Assembly (NCBI GenBank): GCA_017618195.1 | Contig: JAFZUW010000056.1 | Location: forward strand, 1 to 64,000 | Reading direction: 5' to 3' | DNA: 64,000 nucleotides | Source: Lachnospiraceae bacterium | Lineage (GTDB): Bacteria; Bacillota; Clostridia; Lachnospirales; Lachnospiraceae | In this document: one piece after another, positions 16,392 through 24,912 of the stretch | Layout: every line of letters starts with the position of its first letter | Position numbering within the stretch: the first letter of the stretch is position 1 | Made by a program: the position numbers and the translations under genes | Notes under the pieces: generated by a model | Databases searched by the model: none | Told to the model about the DNA's origin: nothing | Seen by the model: only the letters and a program-made list of their open reading frames with translations

Positions 16392-17483
16392 ATGAAAAGA
16401 TGCTGTTTCATTCTCGGAGTAGCCGTTATGATGCTGCTGACCGGATGCTGCGTAAAGCATAAATGGGAAGACGCGACTTGCACGACTTCGAAGCGCTGCG
16501 TAAAATGCGGCAAGACGGAGGGTCTCCCGCTCAGACATGAATGGACGGAAGCCACCTGTACGGAGCCGAGAGCATGTTCAAGGTGCGGAGAGATCAGTGT
16601 CGAGGCGCTCGGACATGATTGGACGGAAAGAAGCCTTGAGGCGCCGAAGACCTGTACGAGATGCGGTCTTACGGAGGGTGAGAAAATCCGCTTAAAAGAG
16701 CTTGTATTTAAGAAGATTCCGGCACAGGACCTGAGTCTGATGCTCTTTCGCAAGGATACGATAATCGGACTGGATTATAAGAACTGGACCATCACCTGGT
16801 ATGATTATGAAGAGAACGAAATTGCCGCAGTTGACCTTAAGCAGTTCACCGGGGATGATTGCGCCTGGACCGTTACCACGATTCCGCCGTATATAAACGA
16901 AGATATATATGTTACTTTTCAGGTTATTGACGGCGACAGTACGGCGCATATTTATGTCTTTGACGGATACGGTAAGGAACTTGCGCGGTTGGAGCAGGAG
17001 GTTTCCATTCCGCACGGTCATCATCTCGATCTTTACGATATCGCGGACGGACGTTATGTCAAATATATGGATGAAGATGTGGAAACGAGGAAGGCTCTGG
17101 TCGCAATCGATTTTGTGACAATGACGCTAGTGCCTCCGGATACCGGGACTCCGATTAACACCGTTCGGCCGCAGGATGATTACAAGACCGTTTCCTCCGT
17201 TCTTTATAATGACGGATACCAGCTCGTGAAGAAGACGAACGGAAAATACGTATTCGTCCATAAGGAGTTCCGTATTGAAACAGCGGAATTCTATGACGCG
17301 ACCTCCTTCAGCCCGTACGGCTTTGCACTCGCCAGTCCGGACGGCAAGACATATGATCTTCTTGATATGAATCTGGACGCAATCGCAAAAGGCGTGGCGG
17401 AAGGATCCTTCGCGGCATGGCGGGGAGATGCGGTATTCTATGTGTCTGCAAACGGCGTGAAACGTTTTTACTCGATTAAATAA
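16392..17483 (+). CDS. Lipoprotein with three His/Trp/Cys-pair repeats
   Basis: 363-residue lipoprotein: signal peptide with lipobox LLTGC (Cys at about 18). Three tandem units of roughly 24-27 residues (about 20-95) have the pattern K/EW-x2-ATCT-x3-RCxxCGxTEG-x-LxH. These Cys-Cys/His-Trp units recur in Firmicutes surface proteins and could bind metal or form disulfides. The remaining 260 residues look like a beta-propeller or WG-repeat-like domain (VYVFDGYGKELARLE, YLDIADG-type segments) without a clear name. A strong AGGGGGGAG precedes the start. Its function is unknown; the surface location is well supported. Confidence 0.75.
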   Translation: MKRCCFILGVAVMMLLTGCCVKHKWEDATCTTSKRCVKCGKTEGLPLRHEWTEATCTEPRACSRCGEISVEALGHDWTERSLEAPKTCTRCGLTEGEKIRLKELVFKKIPAQDLSLMLFRKDTIIGLDYKNWTITWYDYEENEIAAVDLKQFTGDDCAWTVTTIPPYINEDIYVTFQVIDGDSTAHIYVFDGYGKELARLEQEVSIPHGHHLDLYDIADGRYVKYMDEDVETRKALVAIDFVTMTLVPPDTGTPINTVRPQDDYKTVSSVLYNDGYQLVKKTNGKYVFVHKEFRIETAEFYDATSFSPYGFALASPDGKTYDLLDMNLDAIAKGVAEGSFAAWRGDAVFYVSANGVKRFYSIK

Positions 17484-17531
17484 CACGGCCGCAGCGGAGT
17501 TTGCGGCGGCGATATAAGAAAGGAGTTTTAT

Positions 17532-17825
17532 ATGGAACCGATTCGAAGCATTGACGCGGAAGACGATCCGTTCGCATACCGCTATGATACGCAGATGCTG
17601 ATCGACCGCAGGGACGAGGATCTCGATGAGGACGAGATCGCGGAATATATTACGGCGCATTTTGAAGGAAACTCGCTGATCGCGGTCGGCGATGAGGACA
17701 TGGTGAAGATCCATTTTCACACAAATGAGCCGTGGAAACTGCTGGAGTATTGCGCCTCCATCGGCGAGATTTATGACATTGTCGTTGAGGACATGATCCG
17801 TCAGTCGAACGGAAAGCAAGGTTGA
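17532..17825 (+). CDS. Stand-alone FakA middle-domain-like protein
   Basis: 97 residues. The sequence YRYDTQMLID...LDEDEIAEYI...GNSLIAVGDEDMVKIHFHTNEPWKLLEYCASIGEIYDIVVEDM matches the central domain of fatty-acid kinase FakA/YloV (between the DhaL kinase domain and the EDD-fold C terminus), where a Cys/His site supports the kinase. Here neither neighbouring domain is present. AAGGAG precedes the start. It sits 4 bp before the tatD-like gene. It may be a partner subunit of a FakA encoded elsewhere or a free regulatory domain. Confidence 0.7.
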   Translation: MEPIRSIDAEDDPFAYRYDTQMLIDRRDEDLDEDEIAEYITAHFEGNSLIAVGDEDMVKIHFHTNEPWKLLEYCASIGEIYDIVVEDMIRQSNGKQG

Positions 17826-17829
17826 GCCG

Positions 17830-18639
17830 ATGATTTTTGATACGCATGCGCATTATGATGACGACTGGTTCGATGAAGACCGGGAAGAAGTGCTTCGCGG
17901 ACTCTTTGAGAAGGGCGTGAACCCGATTGTCAATGTCGGAGCTTCCATGGAAGGGTCGCGCGCTTCCGTTGCGCTTTCGGAGCGGTATCCGTTCGTTTAC
18001 GCGGCGGTCGGAGTGCATCCGGACCATGCGCCCGCCATGACTGAAGCGGATATTGAAGAACTGAAGCAGCTGGCACAAGGCGGCAGGGTTGTCGCGATCG
18101 GCGAGATCGGCTTCGATTACGGACACGAGGATGAACTGACGGAACAGGAGCGTGACCGACAGCGCGCCGCACAGAAATACTGGTTTGAAAGACAGCTCGC
18201 GCTTGCCGAGGAGCTTTCGCTTCCGGTCATCATTCATTCGCGCGGAGCAGACGGCGACACGCTTTCGGTGATGAGGGCATGGGCAGCCGGAAAGAAGGAC
18301 AGGCCCGGATTCCGCGGCGGGATCATCCACTGCTTCAGCGGTTCGCCCGAAATCGCGGAGGAATACCAGGGGCTCGGTTTCCATGTCGGTGTAGGCGGCG
18401 TGCTGACGTTTAAAAACGCCAGACGGCTGCCGGATGTCGTTGCGTCGGCACCGCTTTCGCAGATAGTTCTTGAGACGGACGCACCTTACCTGGCGCCCGT
18501 TCCACACCGCGGAGAGAGGAACGATTCGTCCTATCTGCCGCTTGTTGTTTCGAAGATTGCGGAAATCAAAGGGATTTCCGAAGAGGAAGTAATCCGGGTT
18601 ACCGAAGAGAACGCGAAGAAGCTGTTCGGGATGGAATAA
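17830..18639 (+). CDS. TatD-family metal-dependent hydrolase
   Basis: 269 residues, usual TatD length. Metal-binding motifs of the amidohydrolase-like TatD family are all present: FDTHAHYDD at 3-11, GEIGFDYG at about 93-100, the His in IIHSRGAD, HCFSGSP and the C-terminal ETDAPYLAP. These enzymes are 3'-5' DNases or D-aminoacyl-tRNA deacylase-like phosphohydrolases acting in the cytoplasm. The ribosome site is weak (AAGG), and the gene begins 5 bases after the upstream stop, so translational coupling is likely. A 24-bp gap leads to the next gene. Confidence 0.88.
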   Translation: MIFDTHAHYDDDWFDEDREEVLRGLFEKGVNPIVNVGASMEGSRASVALSERYPFVYAAVGVHPDHAPAMTEADIEELKQLAQGGRVVAIGEIGFDYGHEDELTEQERDRQRAAQKYWFERQLALAEELSLPVIIHSRGADGDTLSVMRAWAAGKKDRPGFRGGIIHCFSGSPEIAEEYQGLGFHVGVGGVLTFKNARRLPDVVASAPLSQIVLETDAPYLAPVPHRGERNDSSYLPLVVSKIAEIKGISEEEVIRVTEENAKKLFGME

Positions 18640-18663
18640 GCCGTGCGGCTTAGAAGGAGTACT

Positions 18664-19884
18664 ATGAGCGAGGGAGAGAAAAAAGAGAAGAAAGAGCGCC
18701 GGCTGAGCCTTTACGCGAAGATCCTGATCGCGGTCGGATGCGTATGGGCCGTGTTCTTTGCGCTCAGTTTCAGTAAGAGTTTCGACGACTGGTACGTGAA
18801 CAACATATTTCCGCTGATTCAAGGCGTAGTCGCGAGAATCTTCAACATATTCCCATTTGCCGCGGGTGAGATCATCATGTACCTCGGTGCGGTTACGTTA
18901 ATTGTGACAATAATATGGTCCGTCGTGTTCGGAATCTTTAAACTGGTGAGGCGCATCCGCAGGAAATCCGCGAAGAAAAGCCGTATTTACCGGACTTACA
19001 TGAAGGTGATCCTGGTCATAGCGGTGTGTTTTCTGTGGATGTATCTGTTTCATTGGTGGATCCCGTATAACGGGCATGTAATGGGTGAACCGGCTGCGGA
19101 GGAGCGCCGCGGCTATACCATCGAGGAGTACCGTTATGTGTGGAGACTGATTTCCGTAAAGTTCCGCGATTCGCAGAAAGCGGTGCCGCGGGACGAGAAT
19201 GGGCGGATTATCTATCCTGATAAGAAAACCGCGTATGAAGCGGTGATCCGGTCGATGAAGAACCTGTCCGAGCGATATCCGAGACTCAAGGGTTATTACG
19301 GGACGCCCAAAGCAGCGAAATGTTCGGACGTGTTGGACTGGATGGGGATCGGCGGATACACTTATCCGTACACGATGGAGATTACTTACAACAAGTACAC
19401 GAGCGATCTGTACTGGTATGTTCTGATAGCACACGAAACCGCGCATTATAAGGGCTTTTACAAGGAAAACGAAGGCGAATTCATGGGGATGCTCGCGGCT
19501 GTGCTTTCCGACGATCCGATCATGGTCTATGCCGGATGCGAGGACAGTTATTATTTTCTCAGTGCGGCATTAATGAACGCGCTGGTTGACCAATACGGGA
19601 TGAAGGAAGGATTGCAGATTTTTCGGCAGTTTATGCAGGAAGACGCGGAACTGATGCCGGATGAGGATCTTGCTTATAGAGACGAGATGGATGCGTATGA
19701 GGCGGCCGAGGAAGCTTACGCGGCCGACAGTCATCCTCTGGAGCAGTATTCGGATACCGCGGCGGAGGCTGCGGATGTCGGCTGGGATACGCAGGAAGCC
19801 GTTTCGGCAGAGAATTATTACGATGACGGTACCCGTCTGTTCATGGATTACTTTATGGGAGAAAAAGCGAAGGGAACAAAGTAG
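18664..19884 (+). CDS. Membrane zincin-like protein (DUF3810-like)
   Basis: 406 residues. Three N-terminal helices (about 18-38, 55-95 in two segments, 110-130) precede an extracytoplasmic domain holding HETAH at about residue 258 and a downstream Glu-rich EGEFMGML segment. That is the HExxH...E arrangement of a gluzincin-type metalloprotease and fits the DUF3810 family. The C-terminal tail is acidic. I start at 18664 behind AAGGAG; the in-frame upstream ATG at 18643 is less well placed. Substrate unknown; a role in envelope maintenance is inferred only from location. Confidence 0.75.
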   Translation: MSEGEKKEKKERRLSLYAKILIAVGCVWAVFFALSFSKSFDDWYVNNIFPLIQGVVARIFNIFPFAAGEIIMYLGAVTLIVTIIWSVVFGIFKLVRRIRRKSAKKSRIYRTYMKVILVIAVCFLWMYLFHWWIPYNGHVMGEPAAEERRGYTIEEYRYVWRLISVKFRDSQKAVPRDENGRIIYPDKKTAYEAVIRSMKNLSERYPRLKGYYGTPKAAKCSDVLDWMGIGGYTYPYTMEITYNKYTSDLYWYVLIAHETAHYKGFYKENEGEFMGMLAAVLSDDPIMVYAGCEDSYYFLSAALMNALVDQYGMKEGLQIFRQFMQEDAELMPDEDLAYRDEMDAYEAAEEAYAADSHPLEQYSDTAAEAADVGWDTQEAVSAENYYDDGTRLFMDYFMGEKAKGTK

Positions 19885-19885
19885 G

Positions 19886-21163
19886 ATGCTGACAAGACTG
19901 CTGTTCGGGAAAGAGGAGAACCTGACCCGCAAAATCTATTTCTGGAATCTTTGCGCCGGGCTGATGATCAGCTGTCAGTCGGCGATCCTTCTGCTTGTCG
20001 TAAAACGTGCCGGAGGGGATTTTGCCGGCGGCGTTTTCGTAATTTTATATACGGTTCCGCAGATGCTTGCCGCGCTCGGGGCATACTCGATGAGGGATTT
20101 CCAGGTATCCGACGTCAGGGAAGAATACCGTTTCCACGATTATTACACAACGCGCGTTATCACGAATATCCTGATGATACTCGCGTGTGCCGTATACGGA
20201 ATATACCGCGGCCTTTCGGCCGAGCGGATGATCATCCTTCTGCTCCTTGCGGGCTACCGCGTGACGGAGTGCATGGAAGACGTCTATCACGGTGAGATCC
20301 AGAAGCGCGGGCGTCTTGACGCGGCGGCGCTTTCGGTAACGATAAGAGTGGCATTTTCCACAATCGTATTCTGCGTGATCTACGGCATTACCACGAATAT
20401 GATTCTCGCCTCGTGCGGTATGACCGTGACTTCGCTTGTTATAATGCTGTTATGCAATCACGCGATGCTCAGCGTTTATGACGATATCAAAAGAGGGTTC
20501 GCGGGCGGACGGATTGTGCGGCTGCTCGTCGTATGCTTCCCGCTCTTTCTGGGAGCAATCCTTTACAGCTACCTGGTAAACGCGCCGAAGTATTCGATTG
20601 ACCGGATCCTCGGCGAGAATGCGCAGACGTTGTTCAACATCCTGTTCCTGCCCGTGTTCTTAACGAACGCGGTGTGTCAGCCAATCGTAAGACCGACGGT
20701 CAATCAGATGGGCGTCTGGTGGAACGAAGGAAAGACCGGCCGGTTCATAAAGGCGGCGCTTCAGCTCGGAGCGGTCATTATCGGAATCAATCTGGCAGTC
20801 ATTGCCGGAGGATATTTCTTCGGCTGTCCGATCCTCGGAATCATCTATCATGCGGACCTCGCGGAATACCCGATGACGCTTGCGGTATTCCTCTGCTTCG
20901 GCGGAATTGCCGCGCTCGCGTCTTATCTGGCGATTGTGCTTACGATCATGCGGAAGCAGTGGTTTATCATTGCGGGCTACATGATCGGTTATCTTGTAAG
21001 TCTTGCGGTTACCGACCGGATGGTGAAGGCAAAGGAAATTCCCGGCGCGGGTTATGCGTACGGAATCGTGATGGGAGCGGTTTTTGTAACGCTTCTGGTC
21101 CTGACTGTGATCGGTATCATCCTGCAGACGGCTAAGAAAGAAGCCGAGGAGCCTGCGGAATAA
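19886..21163 (+). CDS. Polytopic membrane protein, flippase-like
   Basis: 425 residues with about twelve hydrophobic segments and few charged loops. The spacing resembles MOP-superfamily lipid-linked oligosaccharide flippases (Wzx/MATE-like, polysaccharide biosynthesis C-terminal family). The translation start at 19886 lies one base after the previous stop with only a poor GTAGG site, so it is presumably coupled to the zincin gene. No glycosyltransferases are adjacent, so a polysaccharide role is inferred from the fold alone. Confidence 0.65.
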   Translation: MLTRLLFGKEENLTRKIYFWNLCAGLMISCQSAILLLVVKRAGGDFAGGVFVILYTVPQMLAALGAYSMRDFQVSDVREEYRFHDYYTTRVITNILMILACAVYGIYRGLSAERMIILLLLAGYRVTECMEDVYHGEIQKRGRLDAAALSVTIRVAFSTIVFCVIYGITTNMILASCGMTVTSLVIMLLCNHAMLSVYDDIKRGFAGGRIVRLLVVCFPLFLGAILYSYLVNAPKYSIDRILGENAQTLFNILFLPVFLTNAVCQPIVRPTVNQMGVWWNEGKTGRFIKAALQLGAVIIGINLAVIAGGYFFGCPILGIIYHADLAEYPMTLAVFLCFGGIAALASYLAIVLTIMRKQWFIIAGYMIGYLVSLAVTDRMVKAKEIPGAGYAYGIVMGAVFVTLLVLTVIGIILQTAKKEAEEPAE

Positions 21164-21173
21164 AGGAGTTTGT

Positions 21174-22046
21174 ATGGCGTATTTAAGTGATCCGAAAGAA
21201 ACGATTGCGGTTCTGCAGCGGTATCATTTTAATTTCCAGAAGAAGTTCGGACAGAACTTTCTGATTGACTCGCATGTGATCGGCAAGATCATCGATGCGG
21301 CGGAAATCGGAAAGGACGACGTTGTATTGGAGATTGGACCCGGAATCGGAACGCTCACGCAGTACCTCTGCGAGGCTGCGGGGAACGTTGTTGCGGTTGA
21401 GATCGATAAGAACCTGATCCCGATCTTGACGCTTGATACCTGTAAGGACTATGAGAATCTCAGGGTTGTTAACGCGGACATCATGAAGACCGACATCCGA
21501 GCCTTGCTTTCGGAGTACGGCGGCCGTCCCGTTAAGGTTGTTGCGAACCTGCCGTATTACATTACGACGCCGATTCTGATGCGGCTTTTGGAGGAACGCC
21601 TCCCCGTAAAGAGCATCACGGTCATGGTCCAGAAGGAAGTCGCGGAGCGGATGGAGACCGGTCCCGGCACAAAGGATTACGGAGCGCTGTCGCTTGCCGT
21701 ACAATATTATGCGGAGCCTTATCTGGCGGCAAATGTGCCCGCCAACTGCTTTATGCCGCGGCCGAATGTCGGTTCCGCGGTAATCCGGCTGACGCTTCAC
21801 GAAAAGCCGCCGGTTACGGTTCAAGATGAGAAACTGCTTTTCTCGTTGATCCGCGCATCGTTCAACCAGCGCCGCAAGACGCTCGTGAACGGCATCGGAA
21901 ATGCGGAAGGCTTAACCTATACGAAAGAACAGATCACCGAAGCGCTTACGGCGCTCAGAATGTCCCCGACAGTGCGGGGAGAAGCGTTAACGCTTGCCGA
22001 ATTCGCGAAACTCGCGGATGAGCTGGGCGGAAAGGAGACGGTATGA
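21174..22046 (+). CDS. rsmA: 16S rRNA (adenine1518-N6/adenine1519-N6)-dimethyltransferase
   Basis: 290 residues, standard KsgA/RsmA length. It dimethylates the two adjacent adenosines near the 3' end of 16S rRNA. Motifs: FGQNFLID at about 23-30, SAM-binding LEIGPGIGTLT, acidic VAVEIDK, NADIMK and the catalytic NLPYYITTPI. The C-terminal domain carries SLIRASFNQRRKTL. AAAGGAG precedes the start. Its stop overlaps the start of the VYAGP-repeat gene (ATGA), so the repeat protein is read from the rsmA mRNA. Confidence 0.95.
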   Translation: MAYLSDPKETIAVLQRYHFNFQKKFGQNFLIDSHVIGKIIDAAEIGKDDVVLEIGPGIGTLTQYLCEAAGNVVAVEIDKNLIPILTLDTCKDYENLRVVNADIMKTDIRALLSEYGGRPVKVVANLPYYITTPILMRLLEERLPVKSITVMVQKEVAERMETGPGTKDYGALSLAVQYYAEPYLAANVPANCFMPRPNVGSAVIRLTLHEKPPVTVQDEKLLFSLIRASFNQRRKTLVNGIGNAEGLTYTKEQITEALTALRMSPTVRGEALTLAEFAKLADELGGKETV

Positions 22047-22654
22047 GTGACGAGATGAACAAAGATTTGACGGACGTAAACGGTGTTTTGAAGGAAGAGA
22101 CATTTGAGAATGCAGCAGAATGCACAGCGGAGAATGCGGAGAAGTGCAATGCAGATAACGCAGCTCCTGCACAAAGCGCTGCGGCAGAGCGTCCGGAATA
22201 CCCCGCCTGTGCGGTCGAAGATGACGAAGACACCGCAGAAGCGAAAGCGGACGCTTCCGATGCTCCTGCACCGGATGGCGCCTCCGAAAACCCGGACGAC
22301 GAGAGACGGAGGAAGATGATGCAGTATGCCGGGTCATCGGATCCGCAGAACATGATGTGTGTTTATGCAGGCCCCGGCTATTTTAATCAAAACCCTCCGA
22401 TGATGTTCGTTTATGCGGGGCCCGGAGCGATGCCGAAGTCGTCGAAACCCGGAATGATGCTTGTTTATGCGGCACCGCCGCTTCCGAAGGTACCCGGCGG
22501 AACGGTTCCGATGACCGACGGCGAGGGCGAGTCGAAGGAGAAAATGGTATTCTGCGCTTACTGCGGTGCTCAGATCCCGCTGAAATCGAAGTACTGCATG
22601 AATTGCGGCGCGCTTAACATTTTGTACGGAAAAGGAGACATCAAAACCTGCTAG
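22043..22654 (+). CDS. VYAGP-repeat protein with C-terminal zinc ribbon; candidate radical-SAM substrate
   Basis: 203 residues, not recognised. A low-complexity acidic/Ala-rich region (about 22-90) is followed by four tandem units: MMQYAG (92), MMCVYAGPG (104), MMFVYAGPG (120) and MMLVYAAPP (138), spaced 12, 16 and 18 residues. Next comes a CxxC...CxxC zinc ribbon (FCAYCG at 170-175, YCMNCG at 184-189) and a tail ending in Cys. There is no signal peptide or membrane helix. A SPASM radical-SAM gene begins 21 bp later. Repeated core-like units beside a SPASM enzyme are typical of multi-core peptide-maturation systems, but the length and zinc ribbon are unusual for a precursor. Confidence 0.8.
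   Translation: MSDEMNKDLTDVNGVLKEETFENAAECTAENAEKCNADNAAPAQSAAAERPEYPACAVEDDEDTAEAKADASDAPAPDGASENPDDERRRKMMQYAGSSDPQNMMCVYAGPGYFNQNPPMMFVYAGPGAMPKSSKPGMMLVYAAPPLPKVPGGTVPMTDGEGESKEKMVFCAYCGAQIPLKSKYCMNCGALNILYGKGDIKTC
22316..22498 (+). repeat. In-frame repeats encoding MM-x-VYAGP units
   Basis: Four degenerate repeats inside the preceding gene, beginning at 22316, 22352, 22400 and 22454. The shared DNA core is ATGATG-N3-GTTTATGC with diverged flanks, so conservation is at the protein level rather than from a recent DNA duplication. Confidence 0.75.
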
Positions 22655-22674
22655 GCGGGTTTTGAGAAGATACG

Positions 22675-23706
22675 ATGAAGTTTAATCTGCGCCGGTGCGT
22701 ATGGGAAATCACGCTTGCGTGCTGCTTCTCCTGCAAGTATTGCGGCTCGAAGGGCGGCAAAGCGCGTGAGAACGAACTGACAACCGAAGAATGCCTGAAT
22801 GTTGCCGACCAGCTCGCGGAGCTCGGCTGCCGGCGCGTTTCCATGATCGGCGGCGAAGTGTTCATGCGCAGGGACTGGAAGGAAATCGTCGGAAGGCTTG
22901 CCGCACACGACATCAGCGTCAACATTATCACGAACGGGTTTCTCTTCACGGAGAGCCTGCTCGCGGACCTCAAGTCGCTTCGAATCGAGTCGGTTTCGGT
23001 TTCGCTCGACGGTCCGAAGGAAGTACACGACAAGTATCGTCAGGAAGGAAGCTATGACCGCGCGCTTGCTGCGCTTGCCGCACTCAGCGCCGGCGGCATT
23101 CCGACCTCCGTTATCAGCACTTTGAATGCGGAAAATGTACAGACCCTTCCAGCTCTTTACGAGACGCTTTGCAATTATCCGATCTTCGCCTGGCAGCTGC
23201 AGGCATGCTCGCCGATGGGCAATGCGGCCAACTCGGGGATCGACTACGCATTTGACCCGAGAGAGGTGATCCGGTTTGTGACGGAGCATATGCGGACGGC
23301 TCCGTTTATGCTCGGGGTTGCCGACAATATCGGGTATTTTACGCCCGATGAAGGAAGCATCCGCGGAAATATGAGCGGAACGGCCTGCTTCGGCGGGTGC
23401 CGAGCGGGAATCTCGGCGATCGGAATCGACAGCATCGGAAACGTCCGCGGCTGCGAATCGATGTACGACGAACGCTTTAACGAAGGGAATCTCCGCGAGA
23501 AGAGTCTTCGGGAGATATGGGAGGACGAGGACGCATTTGCCTACAATCGGAAGTTTGATAAGAGCATGCTGACCGGTCCGTGCGCTTCCTGCGCACAGGG
23601 ACCGTTTTGTGCCGGCGGGTGCCGGTCGTATAACTTCTTCACGCACGGCAAGCTCTATGAAGCGCCCCGCTGCGCGAGAGCGATGGACGCTCAGCCGGAT
23701 AAGTAG
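22675..23706 (+). CDS. Radical-SAM/SPASM peptide-maturase-like enzyme
   Basis: 343 residues. The N-terminal radical-SAM barrel carries CxxxCxxC at Cys16, Cys20 and Cys23, a GGEVFM segment (the SAM-binding GGE) and SVSLDGP. The C-terminal SPASM domain has CFGGCRAGI...GNVRGCESM and the CxxC-x5-CxGGC cluster (CASCAQGPFCAGGC), followed by one more Cys, enough for two auxiliary Fe-S clusters. SPASM enzymes modify ribosomal peptides or proteins or dehydrogenate sulfatases. It follows the VYAGP-repeat gene by 21 bp, with a weak GAGAAG site, so the two appear cotranscribed. The obvious candidate substrate is that neighbour; no protease or exporter lies beside them. Confidence 0.88.
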   Translation: MKFNLRRCVWEITLACCFSCKYCGSKGGKARENELTTEECLNVADQLAELGCRRVSMIGGEVFMRRDWKEIVGRLAAHDISVNIITNGFLFTESLLADLKSLRIESVSVSLDGPKEVHDKYRQEGSYDRALAALAALSAGGIPTSVISTLNAENVQTLPALYETLCNYPIFAWQLQACSPMGNAANSGIDYAFDPREVIRFVTEHMRTAPFMLGVADNIGYFTPDEGSIRGNMSGTACFGGCRAGISAIGIDSIGNVRGCESMYDERFNEGNLREKSLREIWEDEDAFAYNRKFDKSMLTGPCASCAQGPFCAGGCRSYNFFTHGKLYEAPRCARAMDAQPDK

Positions 23707-23756
23707 GCGTACCGGCATTGGGATTTAACCCGAAGCGTAATGAGAATATAAGCAAA

Positions 23757-23794
23757 AGAAAAGGCTTGTCCCCGTATGGAGACAAGCCTTTTGT
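23757..23794. terminator. Bidirectional terminator between convergent genes
   Basis: A perfect 12-bp stem (23759-23770 with 23781-23792) flanked by A and T runs on both sides. It ends the radical-SAM transcript on the plus strand and the nucleoside importer operon on the minus strand. Confidence 0.92.
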
Positions 23795-23847
23795 GCGTTT
23801 CGGAACGGATGGAGACTGCTGTGCCGGTCATATCCGCTATAGGAAGT

Positions 23848-24912
23848 TTACCGCTCTTCGCGGAAGTAGTTCTGCCCGAGGTGTGCGGGCGGAAGGGCTT
23901 CCTTCTTTTCTTTGATGCTGACGAAGATCAGTACGAGCAGCGTCATCACGTAAGGAGACATCTTGAACAGCTCCTGTGCCTGCATCGAAAGCTTCGGAAT
24001 CGTGAGGAAGAACAGCTTCTGGCCGCCGATGTAGTTGTGGATGATGTACATGCCGCCGAAGATAAAGGAACCGATGATGGCAAGACCCGGTCTCCAAAGG
24101 GAGAAGATTACGAGGGCTACGGAAAGCCATCCGCGGTCGCCGAAACCGTCGCTCGACCATACGCCCGAAGCGTAGTCCATGATGTAGTAAAGTCCGCCGA
24201 GTCCGGCAATCATGCTGCCGAGACAGGTGGAGACGTATTTGTAGCGGTTTACGTTGATACCGGCTGCGTCCGCGGTTGCGGGATCTTCACCGACTGCACG
24301 GAGCGTAAGACCGGTACGCGTCTTCATCAGAACGTGCGCCGCAACAAGCGCGATGATGATCGACAGGTAAGCGAGGAAACTGTAGGAGAATACGGTCTGG
24401 CACAGTTCCGCGAGGATCTGCGGGCATTTGCCTGCCTGCGCCGCTTTATTGACGCTGTCGACAAAGCCGAGATGCTTCGCAAAACAGCCGCTCGTCTTCG
24501 TAAGCGTTACGGTCGGAACGTCCGCGTGGCTGATCTTGATGAGAGAGCCGCCGAAGAAGTTGCCGACACCTACGCCGAACGTTGTAAGCGCAAGACCGGT
24601 TACGTTCTGGTTTGCGCGGAGCGAAACGGTCAGGAAGCAGTACAGAAGTCCCATCAGGCAGGAAAATACGAGCGAGCACGTCAGTGCGATCAGGATCGCG
24701 AACAGGCGGACGTACCAGAGACCGAAATCCGCGCCGGTCTGCTCGTAGAAGAATCCGCCGATTACGCCGCCGATGGCGCCCATGTACATGATGCCGGGAA
24801 TACCGAGGTTCAGGTGGCCGGATTTTTCGGTGATGATCTCACCGGTCGAACCGTACAGGAGCGGAACGCCCTGCATTACAGCTCTTCGGATAAAGGAGAA
24901 GAATAGTGTCAT
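23848..24912 (-). CDS. Nucleoside ABC transporter permease (NupQ/YufQ-like)
   Basis: 354-residue polytopic protein of the branched-chain/BMP-type permease family, with about nine to ten hydrophobic segments. Marker segments are GSTGEIITEKSGHLNLGIPG near the N terminus and RTGLTLRAVGEDPATADAAGI, the cytoplasmic loop that contacts the ATPase. It is the last gene of the BMP-ATPase-permease-permease operon and overlaps its neighbour by 4 bp. It probably imports purine nucleosides, as the Bacillus NupNOPQ system does. Confidence 0.88.
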   Translation of the reverse strand: MTLFFSFIRRAVMQGVPLLYGSTGEIITEKSGHLNLGIPGIMYMGAIGGVIGGFFYEQTGADFGLWYVRLFAILIALTCSLVFSCLMGLLYCFLTVSLRANQNVTGLALTTFGVGVGNFFGGSLIKISHADVPTVTLTKTSGCFAKHLGFVDSVNKAAQAGKCPQILAELCQTVFSYSFLAYLSIIIALVAAHVLMKTRTGLTLRAVGEDPATADAAGINVNRYKYVSTCLGSMIAGLGGLYYIMDYASGVWSSDGFGDRGWLSVALVIFSLWRPGLAIIGSFIFGGMYIIHNYIGGQKLFFLTIPKLSMQAQELFKMSPYVMTLLVLIFVSIKEKKEALPPAHLGQNYFREER

